NCBI RefSeq assembly: GCF_048569485.1
Contig: NC_134354.1
Location: forward strand, 441,605,279 to 441,669,278
Length of the DNA: 64,000 bases
Source: Anomaloglossus baeobatrachus
Taxonomy: Eukaryota; Chordata; Amphibia; Anura; Aromobatidae
Reading direction: 5' to 3'
Under the pieces are notes generated by a model. The model made no database searches and was not told the origin of the DNA. It saw only the letters and a program-made list of their open reading frames with translations. The translations under genes were made by a program, and so were the position numbers. Below are positions 1 through 9,992 of this stretch, piece by piece; within the stretch, counting starts at the first letter, position 1; every line of letters starts with the position of its first letter.

Positions 1-859
1 ATAAACACAACACTTTTGCTTTTGTTTCCATTTTTCATGAGCTGAACTCAAAGATTTAAGACTTTTTTTATATCCAAAAAAGGTCCTTTTCTCTCAAATA
101 TTGTTCACAAATTTGTCTAAATCTGTGTCAGTGAGCCCTTCTCCTGTGTGACATATCAAGTAACTGGTGTGACCATCATTTGTCTCATGCAGTGTAACAC
201 ATCTCCTTGGCATACAGTAGTTATTGATTTTGGCCTGTGGAATGTTGGTCCACACTTCAATGGCTGCGCGAAGTTGCTGGATATTGGCAGGAACTTGAAC
301 ACGTTGTCATGGATGCCAATCCAGAACATCCCAAACATGCTCAATGGGTGACATGTCCGGTGAGTACGATGGCCATGCAAGGACTGGGATGTTTTCAGCT
401 TCCATGAATTGTGTATAGATCCTTGCAATATGGGGCCATGTATTATCAGCTGCAACATGAGATGATGGTCGTGGATAAATGGCAAAACAATTGGCCTCTG
501 GATTTTATCACGGTATTTCTGTGCACTCAAAATGGCACCAAGAAACTGCACATGTGTTCATTGTCCATAACATATGCCTGCCCATACTATAACCACCACC
601 ATGGGCACTCTAGTCACAATGTTGACATCAGCAAACCGCTCACCCACACAACACCATACACAGTCGGCTGCCATCTGCCCTGTACAGTAGAAATCGGGAT
701 TCATTCATGAAGAGAACACCTCTTCACTGTACCAGATGCCATTCAATGCAAGTAGTCACTCACTCGCGTTGTTTATGACAATGAACTGCAGTTTTAGATC
801 TTAGAGGTCAGCTCATGAAAAATAGGAGCAAAACCAAAAGGTGTTCATATTTTTAGTCA

Positions 860-860
<1 letters not shown>
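1..860 (-). mobile_element. Tc1-like element, internally deleted, cut by the window start
   Basis: Near-inverted ends are visible: TCATGAGCTGAACTC near 37-51 and its partner GAGGTCAGCTCATGAAAAAT near 805-824, the latter running out to CAG followed by TA at 858-862. On the minus strand the C-terminal part of a Tc1 transposase is readable, including WPSYSPDMSPIEHVWD (third catalytic acid region, plus-strand about 325-375). The N-terminal and central parts are lost, so this is a dead copy. The left terminus lies just outside the window. Confidence 0.75.

Positions 861-861
<1 letters not shown>

Positions 862-900
<39 letters not shown>
862..900. repeat. (TA)n microsatellite
   Basis: An uninterrupted TA run lies between two Tc1 elements that both target TA; it may be an expanded target site. 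Confidence 0.9.
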
Positions 901-904
<4 letters not shown>

Positions 905-1829
905 AGACCAAAAGTTTGGACACCCCATCTCATTCAAAGAGTTTTCTTTATTTTCATGACTAAAAATTGTAGATTCACATTGAAGACATCAAAACTATGA
1001 ATGAAAACATGTGGAATGAAATGCTTAAAAAAGTGTGAAACAACTGAAAATATGTCTTATATTCTAGGTTCTTCAAAGTAGCCACCTTTTGCTTTCATTA
1101 CTACTTTGCACACTCTTGGCATTCTCTTCATGAGCTTCAAGAGGTAGTCACCCGAAATGGTTTTCCAACAGTCTTGAAGGAGTTCCCAGAAATGCTTAGC
1201 ACTTGTTGGTTCTTTTGCCTTCACTCTGTGGTCCAGCTCACCCCAAACCATCTCGATTGGGTTCAGGTCTGGTGACTGTGGAGGCCAGGTCATCTGGCGT
1301 AGCATCCCATCACTCTCCTTCTTAGTCAAATAGCCCTTACATAGCCTGGAGGTGTGTTTGGGATCAATGTCCTCTTGAAAAATAAATGATGGTCCAACTA
1401 AACGCAAACCGGATGGACTAGCATGCCGCTGCAAGATGCTGTGGTAGCCATGCTGGTTTAGTATGCCTTCAATTTTGAATAAATCCCCAACAGTGTCACC
1501 AGCAAAGCACCCCCACACCATCACACCTCCTCCTCCATGCTTCACGGTGGGAACCAGGCATGTAGAGTCCATTCGTTCACCTTTTCTACAAAGACACGGT
1601 GGTTGGATCAAAAGATCTCAAATTTGGACTCCTCAGACCAAAGCACAGATTTTTACTGCTCTAATGTCCATTCCTTGTGTTATTTAGCCCAAACAAGTTT
1701 CTTCTGCTCATTGCCTGTCCTTAGCAGTGGTTTCCTAGCAGCTATTTTACCATGAAGGCCTGCTGCACAAAGTCTCCTCTTAATAGCTGTTCTAGAGGTG
1801 AGAAGGTGTGTCCAAACGCCTGTATTGTG
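899..1829 (-). mobile_element. Tc1-like element, family TcB copy 1 (deleted)
   Basis: The left end carries ACAGACCAAAAGTTTGGACA (about 903-922); the right end GAAGGTGTGTCCAAAC (1803-1818) runs into a decayed terminus. The element lies in TA repeats. It codes on the minus strand. Compared with copy 3 at 41.5 kb it lacks the 5' untranslated part and about the first 80 codons. Copy 2 at 5.6 kb has the same junction, so both descend from one deletion derivative. Confidence 0.85.
1057..1611 (-). pseudogene. TcB transposase, C-terminal half (pseudogene)
   Basis: An open frame of 184 residues carries the DDE domain of a Tc1 transposase: KHGGGGVMVWGCFAG, then IFQEDIDPKHTS containing the second catalytic aspartate (family norm QQDNDPKHTS), then PPQSPDLNPIEMVWGELD with the glutamate. 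It ends with GGYFEEPRI and a stop at 1057. The helix-turn-helix half and the first catalytic aspartate are not in this frame, so it cannot be active. Family-wide transposases are about 340 residues. Confidence 0.85.

Positions 1830-1880
<51 letters not shown>
1830..1880. repeat. (TA)n microsatellite
   Basis: A TA run lies between the TcB copy and the 3' end of a minus-strand Helitron. Confidence 0.9.
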
Positions 1881-1884
<4 letters not shown>

Positions 1885-1920
1885 TAGCTGTAGTACCTGG
1901 CGTGGCCCAGGATAGTAGCT

Positions 1921-2645
1921 GTGTCTCTCTGTCTCTCTCTCGGTCTCTGTCTGTGTCTCAATCTCTCTGTCTGTCTCCATCTTTCTGTCTCTCTCTGTCT
2001 CTTTGCCTGTCTGTCTGTCTGTCTCTCTGTCTGTGTCCTTCCTGGTCTGTCTCTGTGTGTCTGTCTGTCTATCTGTGTCTCAGTCTCTGTCTATCTCTCT
2101 GTCTGTATGTCTCTATGTGTCTGTCTTTATCTGTCTATCTCTCTCTATATCTCTGTCTGTCTGTGTGTCTGTCTCTTTCCCTGTCAGTCACTTTCCCTGT
2201 CACTCTGTTTTTCCCTGTCTGTCTATTTCTATATCTATCTGTCTGTATTTTTGTTGGTCTGTCTCTTTGTCTGTATCTTTCTCTGTCTGTCTCTTTGTCT
2301 GTATCTTTCTCTGTCTGCTTCTTTGTCTGTATCTTTCCCTGTCTGTCTCTTTCTCTGTCTGTATATTTCCCTATCTGTCTCTTTCCCTGTCTGTCTAATT
2401 CCCTGTCTGTCTATTTCCCTGTCTGTCTCTTTCTCTGTCTGCCTCTTTCCCTGTCTGCCTCTTTCCCTGTCTGCCTCTTTCCCTGTCTGCCTCTTTCCCT
2501 GTCTGCCTCTTTCCCTGTCTGTCTCTTTCCCTGCCTGTCTCTTTCCCTGTCTGTCTCTTTCCCTGTCTGTCTCTTTCCCTGTCTGCCTGTGTCTGTCTCT
2601 TTCCCTGTCTGTCTCTTTCTCTGTCCATCTCTGTCTGTCTCTCCA
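1921..2645. repeat. Polypyrimidine array (CTGTCTCTTTCC type, about 16 bp)
   Basis: Tandem units of the form CTGTCTGTCTCTTTCC, the complement of the GGGGAAAGAGACAGAC array at 32.6-34.3 kb, form the internal variable region of the family-B Helitron. Long open frames across it are low-complexity artefacts. Confidence 0.9.
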
Positions 2646-2709
2646 CAGAAATCATATTACCTCACACATAAGCTTCTTATACTAAGAATGTCCTTCATTC
2701 CTACAGCAA

Positions 2710-3468
2710 GCATTGTTGACCTTAGGGAGATCAACATATCCACTGCGGAGACACCATCACGTGTTTCTCAACGCAGTGATTCTAGAGCATTGCCCCCTGG
2801 GGGGCAATGCTCTAGAATCACTGCGTTGATAAACACGTTGAGAAACACGTGATGGTGTCTCCGCAGTGGATATGTTGATCTCCCTAAGGTCAACAATGCT
2901 TGCTTAAGTAGTCTTTACTAGGCATTGCCCCCACTAGCCAGATTCCTACTCCACACTGATGAGGGGCAAATACCCCAAAACGGCTGTCTGTGGATGGATA
3001 CCATGTTTGGTATAGGTGGTCTCCTTGACTGGAGACTGCCCTTCCCGTGGTTGTTCCTTCCCGGTGAAAGACCTGGCTAGTTTCCTGCCAGCGTTGAGAA
3101 ACACGTGATGGTGTCTCCGCGGCTTTCTTATTTGCATACTTCCCAGGGGGCAATGCTCTAGAATCACTGCGTTGAGAAACACGTGATGGTGTCTCCGCAG
3201 TGGATATGTTGATCTCCCTAAGGTCAACAATGCTTGCTTAAGTAGTCTTTACTAGGCATTGCCCCCACTAGCCAGATTCCTACTCCACACTGATGAGGGG
3301 CAAATACCCCAAAACGGCTGTCTGTGGATGGATACCATGTTTGGTATAGGTGGTCTCCTTGACTGGAGACTGCCCTTCCCGTGGTTGTTCCTTCCCGGTG
3401 AAAGACCTGGCTAGTTTCCTGCCAGCGTTGAGAAACACGTGATGGTGTCTCCGCGGCTTTCTTATTTG
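2710..3468. mobile_element. Palindromic dimeric repeat inserted with 17 bp target duplication
   Basis: The segment is flanked by the exact 17 bp direct repeat CTTCATTCCTACAGCAA (2693-2709 and 3469-3485), while the other Helitron copy has no such insert. Inside, 2710-2899 is a near-perfect palindrome centred near 2798. Two tandem copies of a roughly 334 bp unit follow (2871 onward and 3205 onward) sharing GAGAAACACGTGATGGTGTC. The octamer-like ATTTGCAT occurs near 3131. I do not recognise the family. The 17 bp duplication suggests insertion by LINE machinery, but no poly(A) tail is seen. Confidence 0.65.
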
Positions 3469-3734
3469 CTTCATTCCTACAGCAACAGCAACCAATCAGA
3501 GCTGCTATTAATGACCTGTAGATCCCAGCTCCATTGACTTTAATGGAGGCAAGTTTTTTGGAGAGTAACTGTAAAGCACGGGGTTAAATTTTCCTGTCAA
3601 AGCATAGTCTATTATGTTCCCTGAGTCACATGGGGTGTCTGTGGAAAATTTCTTGATTATAAATGTGACGGTGCAAATTCCTTTAGTGGACATACACACA
3701 TACATACACTCATCTTTATATATTAGAATATATA

Positions 3735-3920
3735 TACAGTGTGTCCACCCATATCCTGTCCACCGCCATTAACTTGAGAACAGCGGCAGCTATAGGCATA
3801 GAAGTGGTGTCTAGGTATAGTAAAGTAGCCATGTGCCACGCAATGAAACCACCTATTGCACCATCTGGTGGAAAACAACGGAGTTAGCATTTTTATCTTC
3901 AAAACGGAACGAGATAGAGA
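3735..3920. mobile_element. Tc1/mariner-type end fragment
   Basis: The stretch beginning ACAGTGTGTCCACCCATATC right after TA repeats looks like the 5' end of a mariner-type element. It fades into an A-rich tract at about 3920 and has no partner end. Confidence 0.4.
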
Positions 3921-4256
3921 AAAAAAAAAAGAAAAAGAGAAAAAAAGTGAATTAAAAAATTGTAGGGCATCATCAATTCAATTCCATAGGAAACTTGAAT
4001 CACTTGATCACTTCTTTTATTGTACTATACACTATAATTCTGTAAGATTGCAGTGTATTGTAGAATTATCAATGTCCTATGAAGATTATCCACAGGCTCG
4101 GTTGTATAGGGGTACAATTATGATAAATACGGAGGCCACCAGTAGGCCTCCGGCTGCAATTACAATCATGACTTGTTTGGCTCAGTGGGGTTTTGAAGGG
4201 ACACCTTCCCCCATTTCCAAACCCTAAAATGATGCTTTCACAATTAGGAGCAGCAT
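3921..4256. other. Unassigned intergenic/intronic DNA
   Basis: An A-rich tract is followed by about 300 bp with no recognised coding or repeat ends. A small hairpin (GGAGGCC..GGCCTCC) lies near 4131-4152. Confidence 0.3.
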
Positions 4257-4260
4257 CTTA

Positions 4261-4820
4261 AGCCTGCTTTACACGTTGCAATTTCTCATACGATATCGTA
4301 TGCGATTTGCAACGCCCCCATTGTATGTGCAGCACGTTCAATTTGTTGAACGTGCCGCACAAACGATTAACCCCCGTCACACATACTTACCTTCCATACG
4401 ACCTCGATGTGGGCGGCGATCGTCCACTTCCTGGAGTGGGAGGGACGTTTGGCGTCACATCGACGTCACGCGGCAGCCGGCCAATAGAAGCGGAGGGGCG
4501 GAGCTGAGCGGGACGTAAACATCCCGCCCACCTCCTTCCTTCCGCATTGTGGGCCGGGAGCCGCAGGAGGCAGGTGAGATCTGTTCATCGTTCCCGGGGT
4601 GTCACACACTGCGATGTGCGCTACCCCGGGAACGATGAACAATCTGACGTTCAATTCGTCAGGAATGAACGACGTGCATGCGATGAACGGTTTTTCGTTC
4701 AATCACAATTGCACGTCGCTGTCACACGCTACAACATACCTTACGATGCCGGATGTGCGTCACTTTCGACGTGACCCCGCTGACACATCGTAAGATATCT
4801 TGTAGCGTGTAAAGCAGGCT
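4261..4820. mobile_element. MITE family H copy 1 (GCTTTACACG termini)
   Basis: Inverted ends AGCCTGCTTTACACGTTGCA and CGTGTAAAGCAGGCT are seen, with CTTAAG-type flanks. The interior shares blocks with the other four copies (18.9, 41.9, 56.1 and 59.7 kb): CCCCCGTCACACATACTTACC, CGGAGGGGCGGAG, CATCCCGCCCACCTCCTTCC and GTTCCCGGGGTGTCACAC. Non-coding. The termini and TWA-like target resemble PIF/Harbinger MITEs, but the superfamily is inference. Confidence 0.75.
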
Positions 4821-4834
4821 TAAGAGATTAAACT

Positions 4835-5638
4835 TCTGTGATCACAACAAGCTCCATTTATAGCAATTAGACTCAGGTGCCAGCTGTATCACACAGCCAG
4901 CTCGCACGCTGTTTGGAGTGGGGCAAGCTACTTAGATTGCTCCCAGTCCCTACACACACAGCGGATGTCATAAATTGAAACCTATACAAAATTATTCCAC
5001 CCAGCACTGTGGACCCTAACACTTGCCTGGGGTTGATTCGTGTAGGTGCTGATCCTACGTAAATTTATTTTTGTCTAAATTCAAAATTAGTTTACATAAT
5101 ATCTACGTCTCCTGTGACATGAATACTGTTTGTCACAGCTCTCTTTGCAAATCACTGGAGCATTGCTTTGTCAAACAGATGGCTCTCTTGTTTGCCTTAT
5201 ATCAATCCATGGTCCCATCTAGACCTTTATACCTTAAACTTAGTGGGTTATGTTATATGTCTCTACGCAGCACATTCCTTAGAATAGAACCCTAATAAAT
5301 AGTTATGCTATCACATTGTCAGGGCAGTAATTACTGCTCTGAATGCTATTTTGATAATGACATAAATAAATTTATTGTTGCAGTTTATAAAACTAAGCTC
5401 TGACTAATCATTTCTACTGCATTGTATAAATTGTTACTCATAGGTGACTGTGACTAGTAAGTATGCGAGATATTATTCCATGTTTAGCACACATTCACAC
5501 AGTACACCCCTACAGGGTATGTTTGATAGTGTCTCACGTGGGCTACATTTTATATTTCAGCTGGTATGAAAGCAAGACACCTGCTAGATCTGCTCTTGTC
5601 TAGATTTAAAAGTAGATTCTTATAGAAATTAGGAGACA
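4835..5638. other. No gene or recognised repeat
   Basis: AT-rich sequence without convincing open frames, terminal repeats or splice-flanked exons; probably low-copy flanking DNA. Confidence 0.4.
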
Positions 5639-5640
5639 TA

Positions 5641-6558
5641 CAATACAGACCAAAAGTTTGGACACACCTTCTTATTCAATGAGTTTTCTTTATTTTCATG
5701 ACTCTGAAAGTTGTAGATTCACATTGAAGGCATTAAAACATGTGGAATGAAATGCTTAAAAAAGTGTGAAACAACTGAAAATATGTCTTATATTCTAGGT
5801 TCTTCAAAGTAGCCACCTTTTGCTTTGATTACTACTTTGCACACTCTTGGCATTCTCTTGATGAGCTTCAAGAGGTAGTCACCCGAAATGGTTTTCCAAC
5901 AGTCTTGAAGGAGTTCCCAGAGATGCTTAGCACTTGTTGGTCCTTTTGCATTCACTCTGCGGTCCAGCTCACCCCAAACCATCTTGATTGGGTTCAGGTC
6001 TGGTGACTGTGGAGACCAAGTCATCTGGCGTAGCACCCCATCACTCGCCTTCTTAGTCAAATAGCCCTAACACAGCCTGGAGGTGTGTTTTGGGTCAATG
6101 TCCTGTTGAAAAATAAATGATGGTCCAATCAAACGCAAACCGGATGGAATAGTACGCCGCTGCAAGATGCTGTGGTAGCCATACTGGTTCTGTATGCCTT
6201 CAATTTTGAATAAATCCCTAACAGTGACACCAGCAAAGCACACCATCACACCTCCTCCTCCATGCTTCACGGTGGGAACCAGGCATGTAGAATCCATCCA
6301 TTCACTTTTTCTAGAAAGACCACGGTGGTTGGATCCAAAGATCTCAAATTAGGATTCATCAGACCAAAGCACAGATTTCCACTGGCCTAATTTCCATTCC
6401 TTGTGTTCTTTAGCCCAAACAAGTCTCTTCTGCTTGTTGCCCGTTTTTAGCAGTGGTTTCCTAGCAGGTATTTTACCATGAAGGCCTGCTGCACAAAGTC
6501 TCCTCATAACAGTTGTTCTAGAGATGAGAAGGTGTGTTCAAACTTTTGGTCTGTACTG
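5641..6558 (-). mobile_element. Tc1-like element, family TcB copy 2 (deleted)
   Basis: The start CAATACAGACCAAAAGTTTG and the end CTTTTGGTCTGTACTG are inverted partners flanked by TA on both sides (5639-5640 and 6559-6560), giving a clean Tc1 insertion of 918 bp. The transposase is coded on the minus strand and lacks its N-terminal third, with the same internal junction as copy 1. Confidence 0.88.
5788..6297 (-). pseudogene. TcB transposase remnant (frameshifted)
   Basis: Two consecutive frames hold the DDE region: KHGGGGVMV and FQQDIDPKHTS (6297-6067), then PQSPDLNPIKMVWGELDRRV to GGYFEEPRI (6060-5788). The catalytic glutamate of NPIE is changed to lysine (NPIK), there is a stop/shift near 6062-6067, and a few bases are missing in the WGCF motif. 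It cannot be active. Confidence 0.85.
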
Positions 6559-6699
6559 TATATTTGATTGTTAAAACATTCTGACAATATTGGCAGAATC
6601 TGCCAACAATCATCTTATGTGTATGACTGGGATAGGTTATACAAGCATTCTATGTTAATTACCATGGCAGTAGTCACCATCAAATTTTATTTTGCTCAT

Positions 6700-6812
6700 A
6701 GTCTTACTGAATGAAGGTGCCTCACTCCTTTGCTAAGGAGACTCTGAGTGCTCATTGGACATCGGGTGGGGGGCACAACACTTACTGGTTTCTTCAGGCC
6801 CATGTCCGTCAC
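6700..6812. repeat. Fragment of a repeat also present at 18.55 kb
   Basis: The stretch with CACTCCTTTGCTAAGGAGAC and CACTTACTGGTTTCTTCAG is about 80% like 18548-18655. The right side is cut by the hAT-like element starting at 6813. Confidence 0.5.
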
Positions 6813-6982
6813 CAGTGGCGTAACTAGAGCGCAATGGGACCCGGTGCGAAAGTTAGACCTGGGCCCCCCTCCGGACATTGGTCAGATGAATGGGCACCTG
6901 TAGCGTTCTAAACCCTATAAAGACATATTAATTGCCCTTTCCCCCCTTCATTATGCAGTAATGTTCCCTATCCTGGTACATA

Positions 6983-8634
6983 CAGTTAGGTCCAGAAATA
7001 TTTGGACAGTGACACAAGTTTTGTTATTTTAGCTGTTTACAAAAACATGTTCAGAAATACAATTATATATATAATATGGGCTGAAAGTGCACACTCCCAG
7101 CTGCAATATGAGAGTTTTCACATCCAAATCGGAGAAAGGGTTTAGGAATCATAGCTCTGTAATGTATAGCCTCCTCTTTTTCAAGGGACCAAAAGTAATT
7201 GGACAAGGGACTCTAAGGGCTGCAATTAACTGTGAAGGCGTCTCCCTCGTTAACCTGTAATCAATGAAGTAGTTAAAAGGTCTGGGGTTCATTACAGGTG
7301 TGTGGTTTTGCATTTGGAAGCTGTTGCTGTGACCAGACAACATGCGGTCTAAGGAACTCTCAATTGAGGTGAAGCAGAACATCCTGAGGCTGAAAAAAAA
7401 GAAAAAATCCATCAGAGAGATAGCAGACATGCTTGGAGTAGCAAAATCAACAGTCGGGTACATTCTGAGAAAAAAGGAATTGACTGGTGAGCTTGGGAAC
7501 TCAAAAAGGCCTGGGCGTCCACGGATGACAACAGTGGTGGATGATCGCCGCATACTTTCTTTGGTGAAGAAGAACCCGTTCACAACATCAACTGAAGTCC
7601 AGAACACTCTCAGTGAAGTAGGTGTATCTGTCTCTAAGTCAACTGTAAAGAGAAGACTCCATGAAAGTAAATACAAAGGGTTCACATCTAGATGCAAACC
7701 ATTCATCAATTCCAAAAATAGACAGGCCAGAGTTAAATTTGCTGAAAAACACCTCATGAAGCCAGCTCAGTTCTGGAAAAGTATTCTATGGACAGATGAG
7801 ACAAAGATCAACCTGTACCAGAATGATGGGAAGAAAAACGTTTGGAGAAGAAAGGGAACGGCACATGATCCAAGGCACACCACATCCTCTGTAAAACATG
7901 GTGGAGGCAACGTGATGGCATGGGCATGCATGGCTTTCAATGGCACTGGGTCACTTGTGTTTATTGATGACATAACAGCAGACAAGAGTAGCCGGATGAA
8001 TTCTGAAGTGTACCGGGATATACTTTCAGCCCAGATTCAGCTAAATGCCGCAAAGTTGATCGGACGGCGCTTCATAGTACAGATGGACAATGACCCCAAG
8101 CATACAGCCAAAGCTACCCAGGAGTTCATGAGTGCAAAAAAGTGGAACATTCTGCAATGGCCAAGTCAATCACCAGATCTTAACCCAATTGAGCATGCAT
8201 TTCACTTGCTCAAATTCAGACTTAAGACGGAAAGACCCACAAACAAGCAAGACCTGAAGGCTGCGGCTGTAAAGGCCTGGCAAAGCATTAAGAAAGAGGA
8301 AACCCAGCGTTTGGTGATGTACATGGGTTCCAGACTTAAGGCAGTGATTGCCTCCAAAGGATTCGCAACAAAATATTGAAAATAAAAATATTTTGTTTGG
8401 GTTTGGTTTATTTGTCCAATTACTTTTGACCTCCTAAAATGTGGAGTGTTTGTAAAGAAATGTGTAGAATTCCTACAATTTCTATCAGATATTTTTGTTC
8501 AAACCTTCAAATTAAACGTTACAATCTGCACTTGAATTCTGTTGTAGAGGTTTCATTTCAAATCCAATGTGGTGGCATGCAGAGCCCAACTCGCGAAAAT
8601 TGTGTCACTGTCCAAATATTTCTGGATCTAACTG
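6983..8634 (+). mobile_element. Intact Tc1-like element, family TcC copy 1
   Basis: The 1652 bp element begins CAGTTAGGTCCAGAAATATT and ends with the inverted partner ATATTTCTGGATCTAACTG, flanked by TA (6981-6982 and 8635-8636). It carries one uninterrupted transposase gene. The copy at 28201-29853 is almost the same in sequence and length, so the family moved recently in this lineage. Confidence 0.95.
7342..8379 (+). CDS. Tc1-family transposase, intact, 345 residues
   Basis: Cut-and-paste transposase that binds the inverted ends and inserts at TA. Residues 1-110 form the paired helix-turn-helix DNA-binding region (IREIADMLGVAKSTVGYIL near 24-42), with a GRPR hook at 58-61 joining its halves. 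The RNase H-like DDE domain follows: D152 in LWTDETKIN, D249 in QMDNDPKHT and E284 in SPDLNPIE, spacing DD34E as in the Tc1 family. GGGNVMAW (188-194) is the usual glycine-rich box. A lysine-rich stretch at 18-22 may be part of a nuclear signal. Length matches active Tc1 transposases (about 340). The start was chosen because ATG opens a frame matching full-length relatives and follows a 359 bp leader. It differs from the second copy at about six or seven residues. All catalytic residues are present. Confidence 0.95.
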   Translation: MRSKELSIEVKQNILRLKKKKKSIREIADMLGVAKSTVGYILRKKELTGELGNSKRPGRPRMTTVVDDRRILSLVKKNPFTTSTEVQNTLSEVGVSVSKSTVKRRLHESKYKGFTSRCKPFINSKNRQARVKFAEKHLMKPAQFWKSILWTDETKINLYQNDGKKNVWRRKGTAHDPRHTTSSVKHGGGNVMAWACMAFNGTGSLVFIDDITADKSSRMNSEVYRDILSAQIQLNAAKLIGRRFIVQMDNDPKHTAKATQEFMSAKKWNILQWPSQSPDLNPIEHAFHLLKFRLKTERPTNKQDLKAAAVKAWQSIKKEETQRLVMYMGSRLKAVIASKGFATKY

Positions 8635-8639
8635 TATGT

Positions 8640-8870
8640 CCCCCATACTGGTATATATGTCTCCATCCTGGTATACATGTTCCCCGTCCTGGTATACATG
8701 GTATATAACGTCCCCATCCTGCTATATATTTATTCAGTCCTGGACTGATCCTAGTAAAAATGTTGCACATCCTGGGCCCATCCTAATATATGTCTCCCAT
8801 CCTGATATACAGTATATGTTCCTCATCCTGGTATATATGTCCCCCATCCTGGTATATATGGTCTGGGACT
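8640..8870. repeat. Imperfect short tandem repeat (CATCCTGGTATATATGTCCCC)
   Basis: About ten diverged units of roughly 20-24 bp with core CCATCCTGGTATA; internal array of the hAT-like element. Confidence 0.75.
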
Positions 8871-9339
8871 GTCTCTAATGCATAATTAAAAAAATAAAAA
8901 TAATTAAAAAAAATTCTACTCATCTTGCCTCTGCTCACACATCTCCCAGTGTCCTCTATAGCGAGCGCGGAGTGGCCTGCAGCGGACATCAGAGTGCGTG
9001 CTATAGAGCAGGACAGTACTACCATGCGCTGCCCCCAGTCATGGTATGGATGTCAGCTGCCAACCACTGTTTGCCCGGCAGCGTGTATCGCAGTGCAGGG
9101 ACCCAGCGGGTCTATGTGCTGTGATCCATTTCAGTTGATGTGCGCCCTCAGATGCACATCCAGCTGTAGTAGGAGCTAGGGTCCCCTGAACCTTTGGGCC
9201 TGGTAACAATCTCTACGTCTGTGATCGTTACGCCCATGCCTGCTCTCCACACTCCATCCACCAACTATTGGTTGCTGAAGTCAGTTCATGAATTGTAAAG
9301 ATAAAGCTCCGAGGACATACTGCATCAAATCTACTTTAG

Positions 9340-9985
9340 ACTATGTGCCCACATTGCGTTTTTATGTTCAGAAAATCTGCACATAAAAACGCATGTTTAG
9401 AGGGAAAAAAGCAACTGAAAAAACAAGCATTTTTTATTGCGTTTGCGTGTTTTTTCACCTGCTTCTGTTTGAGCGTTTTTTAGTCATGGCGATCATGGCG
9501 GTTCAAGCGCAGTACCCCCGCGGTCACCTGATCTTAAAGCCAGGACCTGGCTATCACTGCCAGGAGCAGTACCCGCGCCGCTCTAGGCAGTTTAACCCTC
9601 TAAATGCTGCAATCAATGCGATTTCTGCATTCAGAAGGCAGGGAGAGGCATTGCTTACCCCTCTCTGGCGATCGGGTCCCTGTAGTGCAATCACAGGGAC
9701 CCGATCGCTGTCATGGTAACCCTGGGTCATCACCATGATGACCCCGGTTTACTGAGGTATGGATCGCCTCACAAACCACGGCACCTACGTCACTAGAGTT
9801 CCCTGCAACAAGGTCCCGCGGTAAAGACCACGAGGCCTAGGTGCAGGAAGCCCTGGTGACATCACAAGGTGAAGTTAGTTCATGCCGGCGGATCTGCTGG
9901 AAACCCCGGTGATCCGCAGGCATCAACTGGATTTACCTTGTGATATCACTGGACTTCCTAGAAGCAATGTCCTGCAGTAAAGACT
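9340..9985. repeat. MITE-type repeat debris
   Basis: It starts with the TGTGCCCACATTGCGTTTTT terminus typical of anuran MITEs, followed by GC-rich repeat sequence with short inverted pairs such as GATCGGGTCCCTG/CAGGGACCCGATC (9669-9708). No coding potential. Confidence 0.45.
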
Positions 9986-9992
9986 GTGAGGC

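Larger units (their letters stand above)
1884..3727 (-). mobile_element. Non-autonomous Helitron, family B, with nested dimer insertion
   Basis: Read on the minus strand it starts TCTAATATATAAAG (3727 down), contains the block GTATGTCCACTAAAGGAATT shared with the copy at 32.3 kb, then a purine-rich array, and ends with a hairpin CCTGGGCCACGCCAGG, a short spacer and CTAG (1887-1884) followed by T. TC at the start, a hairpin before CTRR and insertion between A and T are the Helitron hallmarks. No Rep/helicase frame is present. A 759 bp palindromic/tandem element interrupts it at 2710-3468. Confidence 0.8.
6813..9240. mobile_element. hAT-like element with CAGTGGCGTAACTA end, split by an intact Tc1
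   Basis: It begins CAGTGGCGTAACTAGAG, the same terminus as the element at 56031-59423, and near 9225-9236 shows GTTACGCCCATG, a degraded partner. Like that copy it carries a GGGCCC-rich segment, internal tandem repeats (8640-8870) and no gene of its own. The intact Tc1 at 6983-8634 is nested in it. The right border is uncertain because no 8 bp duplication is visible. Confidence 0.5.

Noticed and set aside
1752-2852. 366-residue Cys/Leu/Ser-rich frame, resembling a hydrophobic membrane protein
   Set aside because: CTGTCTCTTTCC repeat translation crossing a Tc1 end, a Helitron end and a nested repeat.
7149-7757. 202-residue minus frame, repeated at 29079-29687 plus
   Set aside because: Antisense shadow of the intact Tc1 transposase; conservation follows from the sense frame.
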